Of a stretch of 64,000 nt of DNA, positions 10,164 through 21,925 are shown one piece after another. The stretch lies in NCBI GenBank assembly GCA_019454045.1, contig SKCR01001883.1:1-64000 (forward strand), given 5' to 3'. The notes under the pieces were generated by a model. The model was not told where the DNA came from. It ran no database searches and saw only the letters and a program-made list of their open reading frames with translations. The DNA is from Zanthoxylum bungeanum. Taxonomy: Eukaryota; Streptophyta; Magnoliopsida; Sapindales; Rutaceae. The first letter of the stretch is position 1; each line of letters opens with the position of its first letter. The position numbers and the translations under genes are program-made.

Positions 10164-11890
10164 GTGGATTGGGTTTATGAAAGCCTGTTTGAAGATGGAT
10201 TGAGGTTTCTAGAGCCTAGGCTGGCTAGGGAGGTATTGGAGCACTATTCGTTTCAATTGATACCCAACACTTGGAGGACTATAATGTCAGATGAGTGTAT
10301 GGCCCAACAGTTGGGAGTCAACTTTGGATTTGAGGACCTCATTTACACTTATTATTTGAAGAAACACTTAAATGAGAATGGTAGATACCACTTATATCTT
10401 CGGTAGAAGAGGAAGCACCTAGTGCTGGGTTTCACCACAAAAGATCGAGGGAACTGGCAACAATATTACTTTTTTTGTGAGGGGTGAGATGGTTTTTGGG
10501 TCATCTCGGCTGGTTGGATCCCATAACACTAGATGACGTTGAGTGTGTGTCTTACCTTTTATTGATAATTTTTCTCTTATATTTTACTGATGCTTATTTC
10601 TCTTTTGGTGGTAGGTACTTATCGAAATCGATCATTCGACACTACTGCAAAAGTCGTCTAAAATATTAAAAAGTATTCTGGTCTACCAGAGGCTGAAAGA
10701 AATTTGAGGTTTGTGTTATAAGAGAAAATGTTGAGGCTCACACCGTTGTGGCGACATGTTTTTGAAATGAAGGTATACCATTGGCCTATTGTAAGCTAAT
10801 TTTTACTATTGTGGTGGGCATTTGGTCGTGTTGGATTATGTTTTGGGGGCTTCTATTCTTAAAGCCACTAACGCCTGAAGAAATCTTATACACAGTAGAA
10901 ACAATGTCATGTCGATTCAAGATTCCCACTATTAATGAGATGAAGGTTAATAAGAGAAGTAATAAGGCCAAGGGTAATGAGGTGGAGGTGACGCATAATC
11001 CTCTGAAGTCGAAGGAAGCTACTCCCACTAAGGTCGAGTCCAATGTAGTTGTGCAGCGGTCGGCTTGAGCTGCTATTTTATCGAAAAAATGAAAGCCTCT
11101 GATAGACCCTGAGGAATATATCGAGAACGTGGTCATCAAGATCCCTCATGGGACTATTATTATATCGGATCCATCGGGCCTCTCCAAATTTATGGATAGG
11201 TTACGTTTCAAGGAGGATGAATGACGACTGACTAACTTGGGCCCTCTAGAGGCTTCGAAGCGGGAGCGACCCTTACTTATGAGGTAATGGTTTTCAAAGT
11301 TAAATTTGAATTTTTGTTTGTCATTCGAACCATTCATTATTGGCTTGTCTTGACTTTGCAGGCTTTGGAATGTACCTTCTTCCAACAGAAGTTTGTCGAG
11401 GCCAACCAGATGAGGGTCAATGACTTAGAGTAGTCCAACACCGCCTTGCGGAATGAGCTTACCGAGGCCAAGGCGTCGACTATGGTGGATAAAAAGCGTG
11501 TAAATAAGGCTAAATGTAAAGCCAAGATAGCTCGATCGGCCTTGAAATTTGAGATGATGAACATTGAGCCAAAATCCTACATGAAGGGTCTGGTGAGTTT
11601 GAATGTGGAAAAGGCTGAGCTAGTTGACCAGTTGGATGGGGTGGCTTATGAGGCTGTGATGAAAGAGATGTGCAACCTAATGAAACAGTACTTGGTCGGG
11701 GAGCAGAGCATTTGGATCTCGGTTAAATAGATCAGTTGATGAAAATGATGGTGAGGATTATACTCATAATGATGGAAAATAGGTTGTCAATGCTGTAGAA
11801 AGAGTTGCTGAAATGGAGGAGGATGCTCCCCATTCAAAGGTCGGAGATGTTGGGGATGTTTCAGGGGCTGATGATCCAGCCGCTGATGTG
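10164..11890 (+). pseudogene. Antisense extra ORF of element D (Tat-type), degenerate
   Basis: Read on the plus strand, opposite to gag-pol of the same element. The first open stretch (10164-10406) has a FEDGLRF..P..AREVLEHY-like pattern and NTWRTIM, which I recognise as the opening of the plant-transposon-like domain found in Tat-lineage extra ORFs. It is followed, across stops, by short tryptophan- and phenylalanine-rich segments. A second open stretch (11446-11730) is a charged, coiled-coil-like region rich in E, K and A. Several stops and frameshifts separate the parts. The role of such ORFs is unknown. Family assignment rests on pattern memory and on position. Confidence 0.6.
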
Positions 11891-12009
11891 TTATGAAACA
11901 ATTGATTGGAAAAGCTTCTTCAATGTAATATGGATTTTTCTCAAGTCTTGAGACTAAAAGTATTAAAAAACTTTAGAATAATTCTAAGTAAAAGTGATAT
12001 GAAGTAGTC

Positions 12010-14065
12010 TCTCTGCCCCCTCCCCCCAGCTAGAAAGTGGTCAATATCGAGTGGCTTGTCTCTGACTCCTTGCTTGACATGGCTACTGGTAGTATCGCTT
12101 GAGATTCACCAAGTTCCAGCTATTTTGGATGGGTTTTCCAGACTCAACTGTCTTCAGTTTTTAAGCTCCTTGCCTACGGACTTTGGTGATGATGTATGGG
12201 TCTTCCCATGTAGGCCCAAGCTTTCCATCTCCATTTTCCTTAGTGTTCCAAAAGCCACTACATAGAACATAATCTCCTTTCTAAAAATTTTGGCACCTGA
12301 CATTTTTGTTGAAGTTTTTGGTCATTCTATATTGGTGGGCAGCAAGTTGTACCAATGCATGTTTCCTTACTTCATCGATAGTGTTGAGACTCTGATTCAT
12401 GAGTTTTCTATTGGATTTATCCTCAATCCACTGGTATCATGGGGATGGAACGTTTTCTTCGGTAGGTATGACTGATTCATTTCAAAAGGCCAATGAGAAG
12501 GGTATTTTGACGGTCGAGAACGTACTATTGTTCAATATGACTAAAGTACTCCAGGGAGTTTGTCTGCACATGCTCCCTTAGCTTTCTCTAATCACTTATT
12601 CAAAGTATCAAGGTTGATCTTATTGGAAGACTCAGCTAATCCGTTGTCTTGGGGAAAGCGTGGGGTTGAGAAGTTGAGCTTGATTCCCTAAATTCTGCAT
12701 AAGTCATAGAAGCGGTGGCTGATGAATTGAGAGATATTGTCAGTGACTATCTCCATGGGAATCCTGAACCGACAAATGATATTCTTCTACACGAAGGCCC
12801 AAATATTTTGGTCTTAAACTATGGCAAAGGCCTCGACTTCAATCTACTTAGAGAAGCAGTCTGCAAGAGAAAACATATAAACTCGTTGACTTGGGGCTGT
12901 TGGAAGTTTGCCAATGATTTCCATCCCTCACTTCATGAATGGACATGGAGAAAGATTAGGGTTGATCTTTTCTAGTGGGAGATGAGAGACTTGGGTGAAC
13001 CTTTGGCACTTGTCGCATCAATAAGTAAATTATGGTGAATCGGATCATATGGTGGTCCAATAATAGCTTGTTGTAAGGGCTCGACACTGGTGAGTGGTTC
13101 TCATATTCTCCCTCATGAAACTCGACTAGCATATATTGGGCTTCTTCAGGGGTAACACACTTGATATAGGGCCTAGAGTAAGATCTCTTCAGAAGTTGGC
13201 TATCATACAGAGTGAATCTTGCAGCCTGACACTAGATCTTTCGAGCCTCAACTTTGTTGCATGTGAGGGTACTATCTCTCAAGTACTCATTCAATGGGGT
13301 CATCCAAGTGTCAGTTGGGCCGATCGAGATGACATCCTTGGATTCATTTTTCCAGATGGCTGGCCATTGCAAGAAAATAACTGGGATTGATAAGGGTTTG
13401 TCCTCTTACATCATTGATCCAAGGGTGGCTAAGGCATCCGCGTGGGAGTTGTTTACTCTAGGGACTTGTGAAATAGTGAACTCTTTGAATATCGACTGGA
13501 ACTCCTTCACCTTCACTACGTATAATGCCATTTATGAGTCTCTTGCTTGGTATGATCACTGGAGTTGGTTAACAATGAGTTTGGAATCTAATTAGACCTC
13601 AATCGTCTTTAGTCCAATACTTTTAGCGAAGTCCAGTCTGGCAATCAATTCTTCATATCCGACTTCTTTGTTTGTAACATTAAAGCCACACTTGATTGCC
13701 TGTCGTAGAATGTCTCATTCAGGTGTCGTTAGTAGAGTCCCAATTTGCATCCTCTGTCATTACTTGAGCCATCTACTGCTAGTTTCCATGTTGATGTCGA
13801 CTAGACACATTAGATTTCCAAGTTAGCTTGAGCTTGTAGGCTTGAGGAGAAGTCTGCCATAAAGTTAGACAATGTCTGAGACTTGATTGTGACTCAGTGT
13901 TGGTAAATTATATCATGTTCCCACATCTTGACTTCCCACTTGATCAGTATCTTGGAGAGCTCTTGCTTATGGAGGATGTTTTTAATGGGATAGGTGGTGT
14001 AGACTGTGATTTGATGCCTCTGTAATTATGGTCGTAACTTTCGAGCCGATGTTACAAGTGTTAGG
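12010..14065 (-). pseudogene. RNase H and integrase of element D (degenerate)
   Basis: On the minus strand the frame near 14060 reads LVTSARKLRP and on to a KILIKW-like segment, the tether and RNase H region of Gypsy pol. Near 13700 a TKKSDMKN..LPDW and SNSLLTN-like stretch matches a decayed second RNase H domain. Near 12780-12600 an integrase core reads [11 protein letters not shown] and [13 protein letters not shown], carrying the central Asp and the GxAE glutamate. Many stops and frameshifts interrupt all of it. It continues the reverse transcriptase at 54430-55620, from which it was separated by insertion of element C. Confidence 0.72.
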
Positions 14066-14070
14066 GCAGA

Positions 14071-16586
14071 TGTGGAACCCCAAGGGTCGGATCGGTGTCC
14101 CGCGCAGTGGAACTGGGTCTAACCTGTGGATATCAAGCATGGGTGTATTTTTTTAAAAATTTAATAAAATACAATATTTTATTTATCAAGTGTTTAGGAA
14201 AAACATAAATAAATCTGGATCTGGAAAAATCTAGTCAAGAAAAAAATCGGAAAAATTTTAAAAATTTTCGGACCCATGCGCACCTAGTGTGCTTGCAGCG
14301 CACGCTGCATGCAGCACATGCTGCATTTAGCACGTCATGTATGCAACGTGCTACATGCAGCGACTTGCTGTATGCAGCGTGCTACATGCAGCAAGTTGCT
14401 GCATGCACCCTCCAATGAGGGCGCTGCAGTGCCAATACTTGGAGCTACACCGCCTCCCTCTCGGGAAAAATGGCAGCATAAATTTTTTTTTTCTAAAAAC
14501 AAAACCTTAAACATTTATAAAATCACCCAAAATAATTTTAATTTCAAAACCAACCACAACACATGTTATACAAGAAACATATATAAATTCTAAATATATA
14601 TATGCATTTCTTTGAATCAAATTTCAACCCAAAATAGAATCCCGCAATGAAATGACTCATGAATAATTCTTGGTCACCCAAATGTGGTCAAGTGATTATA
14701 GAATGGTAGCCATAGCTCTAAGTTTTAATCTAGAGTTTCAAACTCTAATTTTATGTCTATGTGTAACATAAACATTTTGACCCAAATTACCAAGCATATT
14801 GCGTTTATACTTCCAAAGCATCCTAACATAATTTATTAGCGTTATTTCAACATTAAACTATTTAATCATGCATCTAATACATAAAAGAACATAATTTAAG
14901 AGAAGTTCAAACTTACCTAAAAAGTTTGATGCAAAGATCCAATCTCCTTCTCTTGTTGAAATGGTAGGAGAACCTCCAAGGTTTGCAAGCTTCACTCCAA
15001 GATCCAATTTTTGATTCCAATGTTAGCAAGCTTCAATCCAAGATCCAATCTTGATTTCTCCTAGATGAAATGTTTTAGAGACCTCACAAGCTTCTCTAAA
15101 CACTTCTCTAACTTAGGTTAATTTCTCTAAGAATTTGCTTGTACTTAGCTTTCTCAAGTTTTTGCTTTGCTTATACTTGTAATTAAAACCTTCCTAAAGC
15201 TTGCAATTTATAGTAAAAAATAGGTAATTTTTAATTAATAAAAGTTGTAATAAACTTTTAGGTAAGCTTAATCTAATTTGTTCAAATATGTATAATTAGG
15301 TGTGACTAATCTCCATTATCTCCCACTTTGATTTAATCCAATTAAATCAAGCCAAGCATTAGAAAACTGATCAGTTAAATATTTTTCACTTTGATTTAAT
15401 CCAATTAAATCAAGCCAAAACCATCTATTATTACATACTTACAATTACCATAATATCCTCAAATTGTAGAGATAATTATGATTTTACAATTAAGCCCTAG
15501 TGTAGTTATTGAATTAATCCAATTAGGTCAAAGTAAATAATCAATTTTATCCAATAACACTTGATTATCTTAGTTGATAATTATAATATTGAATATTATA
15601 TTTTATCAAAATTAATCGGCTACCCAAGTGCTCAACGAGTACAATTTATATTAGGACTCTCTAAGTTCAGACACGTTCGTCATCTAAGCCTAGCTAATAT
15701 GTACGTAATTCGGCCACCTCCGAATTCACGAAGAACACGAACGACCTTTCTGAACTATACAAGTCGAGGTCACCACATATGTTTAATAATCCCTTCATCG
15801 TATGCTATCCGAGTTGTGCTTAGAAAACATAGAATACACCGACAAGTTTTCGAGGCGCACATATCATGTCGACATGTCCATGATTCTTTATAACTGATGC
15901 AATCCACCCTAGGTGGTCGGCTTTGGCCAAAGCTTTAAGAATCGTGACTTTACTTACATGGATACGTAAACCCCTTAAGGTACACATACGAGCCGAAAGA
16001 TCTTATCTTGCTTCGCACTTGATTACTGAGTGCATCGGTCCACACCCAACGAACATCTAGAGGCCAGACCATGAAAGATTTTTGACATACATGGCATCAA
16101 AGTGTGAAGGATCTCACACAAAATCAATGTTATCCTATAGTCAAAGGGTTACATATGCTACTCGACTCGAGGAGATTTCTATTGACGGTGGTGTGTACTT
16201 CCAACTATTAAGAATCACTTGTGAGTCATTCAGTATTCGTTTCAATGAATACCTACATGTCTATGCGAGTTTCCAAAACTCACGGTACATCGACATGTGC
16301 TAGTCTTCTAGGTTATAGGAATTCTACCGTATTCTAAAACCAACGACTAGGAATATTTACTTTAGAATAATTTACAATAATAGTACTTATCTAAATATCG
16401 GACCACCTAGCGTTCAGTATTACTACAAGACTATTCTACGATCGATGTCATTCTTAGCATATTTATACATCAATCTAATGCGCATAATGACAATACCATT
16501 AATAAGATATAAAATGAAATAGTTATTTTATTAATAAATAGTAAAATGTATAATTCGGATTGGCACTCCAAGCGCCAACTCCAATA
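14071..16586 (-). repeat. 3' LTR of element C
   Basis: Matches 21284-21925 plus 52703-54428 throughout, for example TAATAAAATACAATATTTTA, GTCAAGTGATT.T.GAATGG, CTACTCGACTCGAGGAGATT and AGGAATATTTACTTT. The minus-strand start is TATTGGAGTTGGCGCTTGG, the normal TG changed to TA. It contains a GC-rich palindromic array at 14294-14407. By-eye similarity over a 140-base sample is about 93%. Confidence 0.82.
14294..14407. repeat. GCTGCATGCAGC-type palindromic repeat array in the LTR of C
   Basis: About nine overlapping words of the type GCAGC..GCTGCATGCAGC occur in 114 bases of otherwise AT-rich LTR. The other LTR of the same element (21421-21480) has only about 60 bases of it, so the array has changed length since insertion. 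Confidence 0.8.
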
Positions 16587-16599
16587 AACTCTCACTTGC

Positions 16600-17960
16600 T
16601 TAGTGCCAATTTGGATGGTACCGCAGTCCCATCTCGTCCACATGTTTATCGAAAAACTTAAGAGGTAAGGCCTTTGTAAGCGGGACTGCTATGTTGTCTA
16701 GTCCTTGAACCTTCAAGACCACTATGACTTTTTGTTTAATTATCTCTCTAATTACGCAGTATTTCCTTTCCACGTGCTTAGACTTGGAATGCGCCCTCGG
16801 ATCCTTAGCCTGTGCAATGGCTTTGTTATTATCACAATATAATCGGATCGAATCCGCAATACTAGGCACAACCCCAAGTTTTGTGATAAAATTTCTAATT
16901 CAAACAACTTCTTTAGCAGCTTCTAAATCTGCTATAATTCTGCCTCAGTGGTGGAATCAGTTGTTGAGCCTTGCTTTGAACATCGCCAACTAACCGCACC
17001 ACCGTTAAGGGTAAATTTATATCCTGATGTAGATTTTCTATCATCTGGATCTCCTTGGAAGTCGGAGTCTGTATAACCCTTAACTTGTAGCTCATTTTCT
17101 CCATATATCAGAAACTTATCTCTAGTACCCTTAAGATATTTTAGGATATGTTTCACAACTGTCCAATGATCATTACCTGGATTAGATTGATATCGGCTGG
17201 TCACACTGTCGCCGAAATTGATGTCAGATATAGTAAATATCATATCATACACTATGCTTCCAATACAAGAAGCATATGGTAAGTTAGAAATTCTAACTCT
17301 CTCTTCTTCAGTCTGAGGTGTTATTTTCTTTGAAAGATGTATGCCATATCGGAAAGGTACATTTGCTGCCTTACAGTTGGTAAAACTATACCTTTCTAAC
17401 ATCTAATCTATGTACGTAGATTGTGAAAATTCTATAAGCTTCCTAACTCTATCCCGGTAGAGCCTTATACCTAGTATATAGGAAGCTTCACCCATATCTT
17501 TAATGGAGAAGCTCTTGCAAAGGTAGGCTTTCACATTTTGCATCAATCCTATATAATTTCCTATGATAAGGATGCCATCTACATACAAGACTAGGAAAAC
17601 TATCATGCTCCCACTCACTTTCTTATAAACACATGGTTCTTCCTCATTCTTGATGAATCTAGATAATCTAATTATCTCATCAAAACGACGATTCCAGCTT
17701 TGGGATGCCTGTTTAGGTCTACAAATAGACTTCTGGAGCATACAAACCAAGTTTGAAGTCTCACTGGATATGAAACCCTCTGGTTATTCCATATAAATAT
17801 CCTCTTCAAGGAATCCATTTAGGAAAGCAATTTTCCCATCCATCTGTCATATCTCATAGTCATGATATGCAACAATAGCTAAAAGAATCCTAATGGATTT
17901 TAGCATAGCTACTAGTGAAAACTTTTCCTCATAGTCAACCCAGGACATTCAATATAACAT
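16600..17960 (-). pseudogene. Copia reverse transcriptase (C-terminal part) and RNase H of element C
   Basis: Minus-strand frames read KQASQSWNRRFDEIIR, then LYVDGILIIGN, KDMGEASYILGIRLYRDR, SNPGNDHWTVVKHILKYL and GGAVSWRCSKQGSTTDSTTEAE, the standard order of Copia reverse transcriptase into RNase H. The catalytic YVDD box reads YVDG, so the second aspartate is lost. There is a stop at 17403 and a frameshift near 16930. It is not expected to be functional. Confidence 0.88.
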
Positions 17961-19460
17961 TTCTCTACCAGTCGGGCCTTAAGGTTTCCACCTTTCCACC
18001 GGGCTCTCGCTTCCTTTTGTAAACCCATTTACAACAAATAGGTTTAACTCCTTCCGGAAGTTCAACCAAGTCGCAGACTTGATTTTCATGCATTGAATCC
18101 ATTTCGAATTTCATGGCTTCCTGCCATTTTCCCGAATCGATATCCAATATCGCTTTTTATACGTAGTCGGATCATTTTCCTCCAAGAGGAGAACATCAAG
18201 GCTCATTTCAGATGTTAAAAATAGTCTTTCAAGAAGCTTTGATATTCTATTTGACTTACGTAGAACCTATGTTGTAGATCCTTCACCTATTTGGATCTCT
18301 GGTTCCATCCCAGGTTCCCTACTGTTGGGATCAAACACATCAAGTTCAATCTTTCTACAACTTTCACTAGTTCTCAAAAATTCATTTAGAAAAGTGGCAA
18401 AGCGAATAACAAATACATTTTGTTACTCAGAATCATAGAATTGATATCCCAAAGAGTTTTCAGGATATACAACGAACCTATATTTATACCCTCTGAGTGC
18501 TAGTTTATCCTGCTACATAACTCTAATGTATGCAGGACAACCCCAAATATTTAAATACATAAGACTTGGATTTTTACCGAACCATATCTGATAGGGGTTC
18601 GTAGAAACAACTTTTGATGGAACCCTAATAATTATGTAGGCAGCAGTAAGTAAATCGTAACCCCAAAGGTAATAAGAAAGATCTGTATAGCTCATCATTG
18701 CTTGCACCATATCCAATAAAGTATGATTTCTACGCTCAGACTCTCCATTGTGTTGAGGTATTCCTGGTGGGCTAAATTGGGCAAGAATTCCATTCTCATT
18801 TAAATAACTTCTGAATTCTTCACTCATTCCTCAATCTGATCTAAGGTACTTGATGAATTTACTGGTTTGTTTTTGTACTTCGTTTTGGAATATTTTGAAC
18901 TTGTCAAATGTTTCCGATTTATGTTTCATCAGATAGACATATCTATATCTAAACTTGTCATCAGTGAAAGTCACAAAGTATGTTGAACCATCATGAGCAG
19001 CATGATTTAATGGACGCACACATCGTTGTGTACTATTTCTAATAAATCTCCATAACGGTGTCCAACACCTAGAAATGAGGCATTTGTCATCTTTCCTTGG
19101 ATACATGACTCACAAATCGGATAAGGATCTAAGGTAAGATTTTCAATCAAACCATCCTTTACTAATTTGGATAGATGTCTAACACCTATGTGGCCCCATC
19201 TCATATTTCATAATTCAGTATTATTTAATTCAGATTTCCTACTTGTATTTTCCTCAACATTAAAGATATATCTATATGTTTCCAAAATATAGTGACCGTT
19301 TGATAAAGAACATTCACATTTCAATAAATTATATTTATCATACAAACATAAAGTTTCATTCTTAATGTTTATTTTATATCCTTCTTTATCTATTATTGAC
19401 AATGATATTATTTGTTTGATAAGTGAAGGAACATAATAACAGTCATGCAAATCTAATTTA
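17961..19460 (-). pseudogene. Copia integrase and N-terminal reverse transcriptase of element C (degenerate)
   Basis: Minus-strand pieces include MRWGHIGVRHLSKLVKDG and CESCIQGKM (zinc-binding N-terminus of integrase), HNDVCVH (first catalytic Asp region), FTDDKFRYRYVYLMKHKSE, and PGIPQHNGESERRNHTLLDM with the catalytic Glu. WQEAMKFEMDSMHENQVCDL and PEGVKPICCKWVYKRK mark the start of reverse transcriptase. At least ten stops or frameshifts separate them. Confidence 0.82.
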
Positions 19461-20506
19461 CATCCATTTATGAGATCTAGAACAACTGTTCATATGGCCT
19501 TGAAATCCAATGTCTCGCCATTGCCAACTCTAAGCTGGATCTCCCATTTATTCAGCCTTATTCTTACCCTCATTACCTACAGGGAGTTGTAAATATGAGT
19601 AGGACTGCCAGTGTCTAACACCCATCCACTATTTTCATCTAAGGCTAATGAGATGTCAATAATTGAAAAAATACAAAGCGAACCTGAGGGTCCTTCTATT
19701 CTTATCAGCTTTAGACAGTCCTTCTTCCAGTGTCCAGACTTCTTGCATTGTAGACATTGATCACGAGCTACTTATTGTTTTGCACTTTTCCACTTCTTGG
19801 AGTTATTCTTTGCAATATTCTTCTTCCCCATCTTTATTTTCTTTGACTTCCCAGAAGTCTTTGAAGATCCAGCTCCACCATGGAGGTACAAAGTGGGGTT
19901 GCCTTTTCTCATATAATGCTCCGCCGTGTGTAACATGTTATGAAATTCTTCATAGTTGGCGTGCATCGAGTGCATAGGAAAGTTTAACACAAAGCCAGCA
20001 TAAGATCCAGGCAAAGAAGACAGAATTAAATTACGGCCCAGCATTTCATCAATCACAATGTCATGTCATTCCAGGTATCCCATCTGATCGATCTTGTTCA
20101 AAACATGAATGTTGACAACTTCTCCATCCTTGAGTTCAGCACAGAACAATTCCTTAGACCTTCGATAAAGTTCGATCTCTTGATTTTCCTCGAACAACTC
20201 CTTGAGTGTTTGCATGATACTCCAAGCATTCGGTACCTCTATGTACAGTCTCAGAAAATCTGGAAACATCAATCTCAAGATGTAGGATTTCACCTTCAGG
20301 TTATCATCATTCCATCTACTAAAAGTTTCTCGCTCTTTTGGAGTAGAGTTAGAATCGATTTCAACAAGCAGTGGATTGACAGTGACATAAGTCAACTTTT
20401 CAAACTCCAAGACAAGGCGTATGTTCATTTCCCATTCGAAATAGTTCTCGGCTCCTTTTAACTTATTGGTATCCAAAAGTCTCATCAATGGATTAGCGGC
20501 AGCCAT
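19461..20506 (-). pseudogene. Copia gag and protease of element C (degenerate)
   Basis: Gag opens at 20506 (MAAANPLMRLLDTNKLKG, then YFEWEMNIRLVLEFEKL, typical of the UBN2-type gag of plant Copia). It is broken by a stop at 20066 and continues to about 19772. A zinc knuckle CLQCKKSGHWKKDC (C-x2-C-x4-H-x4-C complete) follows near 19750, then the protease WVLDTGSPTHI with its DTG catalytic motif near 19620. Further stops lie in the protease. Confidence 0.82.
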
Positions 20507-21283
20507 CTACAAGACAATATTTTAAACAATAGCAGAACATTTTTTCATTTTAAAATAATAACACTAATTGATTATGGAATTTTAAATCTATTAGTGCCCT
20601 TTCACTACTTTACATAATTCTGTAATCTCCCTTAATAGAAAAATATGAATTATACTATCAAAATTCCATAGTGGGAAGTGGATCCCATGACATTTACTCT
20701 AGCCTCACACTATTGACGGTCTTGGCCTTCATAAACTCATTAGGTAGACCTCCAAGGTCAATCACATTCATGTGACTCCTAGTTTGGCCTTGAACCATTT
20801 CTTATACTCACATTATCGACGGTCTTAGATTAAGACATATTCTAGGTGTATACTTGTCAATGTGCACTAATGAGCTTCGTATGTACACCCTCACAATAAT
20901 GACGGTATTGGGTGACTGCATTAACTCATCACGCTACATCTAATGTTTTACCGGAGCGACCTAAGTTCCGAGCACTAATACCCTTACAATAATGATGGTC
21001 TTAGGCATTAGTAGTAAGAACTCATTCATCTCCATATTGATAAGGCGAACCATCCAAATACTTATTACTTAAAAGTAATCACCTAATCACGAGAGATTTA
21101 TGACAATCAAGTCACTAATTTAATTAGGTCAAAATTTTAATTTAAAACATGCAATACATATCCAATATGACTTATGCATAATTAAATTAAAATTACTATG
21201 GCATAGATTCAAAAACATTTATTATGTGGTTAAGCCTTGCTACTGATATCATTATGTGTAGTTAATCCTTGCTACTGATTTAT
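20507..21283 (-). other. Leader and primer-site region of element C
   Basis: Non-coding leader between the 5' LTR and gag on the minus strand. Near the LTR the minus strand reads TGATATCAGTAGCAAGGC, resembling the TGGTATCAGAGC site that pairs with initiator tRNA-Met. A second, shorter copy (ATCAGTAGCAAGGATTAAC) lies next to it. A 20-base phrase of the type CACAMTAWTGACGGTCTTRG recurs four times at 20706, 20809, 20892 and 20985. Confidence 0.65.
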
Positions 21284-21925
21284 TGTTTTAATAAAATACA
21301 ATATTTTATTTTTCAAGTGTTTAGGAAAAAAACAGAAATAAATCTGGATCCAGAAAAATCTAGTCAAGATAAAAACTAGAAAAAATTCAAAAAATTTCGG
21401 ACTTGTACGCAACACATGCGCTTGCAGCGCACGCTGCATGAAGCAACTTGCTGCATATAGCACGCTGCATGCAGCAAGCGCTCGGAAAAATGGTAGCACA
21501 TATTTTTTTATATTTTCTAAAAACAAAACCTTAAACACTTATAAAATCACCCAAAATAATTTTAATTTCAAAACCAACCACAACATATGTTATACAAGAA
21601 ACATATATAAATTCTAAATATATATATGCATTTCTTTGAATCAAATTTCAACCCAAAATAGAATTCCGCAATGAAATGACTCATGAACAATTCTAGGTCA
21701 CCCAAAGGTGGTCAAGTGATTCTGGAATGGTAGCCATAGCTCTAAACTTTAATTTAGAGTTTCAAACTCTAATTCTAGTTCTATGTCTAACATAAACATT
21801 TTGACCCAATTACCAAGCATATTGTGTTTATACTTCCAAAGCTTCCTAACATAATTTATTAACTTTATTTCAACATTAAGCTATGTAATCATGCATCCAA
21901 TACATAAAAGAACATAACTTAAGAG
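21284..21925 (-). repeat. 5' LTR of element C, left part
   Basis: Matches 14165-14910 of the other LTR. It stops at AAGAG (21921-21925), where element A is inserted, and resumes at 52703. A shorter version of the GCTGCATGCAGC array is at 21421-21480. Confidence 0.85.

Noticed and set aside
10786..11139. Minus-strand 117-residue frame within D
   Set aside because: It is antisense to the extra-ORF remnant and has no pol-like motif; probably a shadow frame.
14066..14070. Target duplication for element C
   Set aside because: GCAGA on the left and ATAAA on the right do not match, and alternative boundaries give no clear pair; left unresolved.
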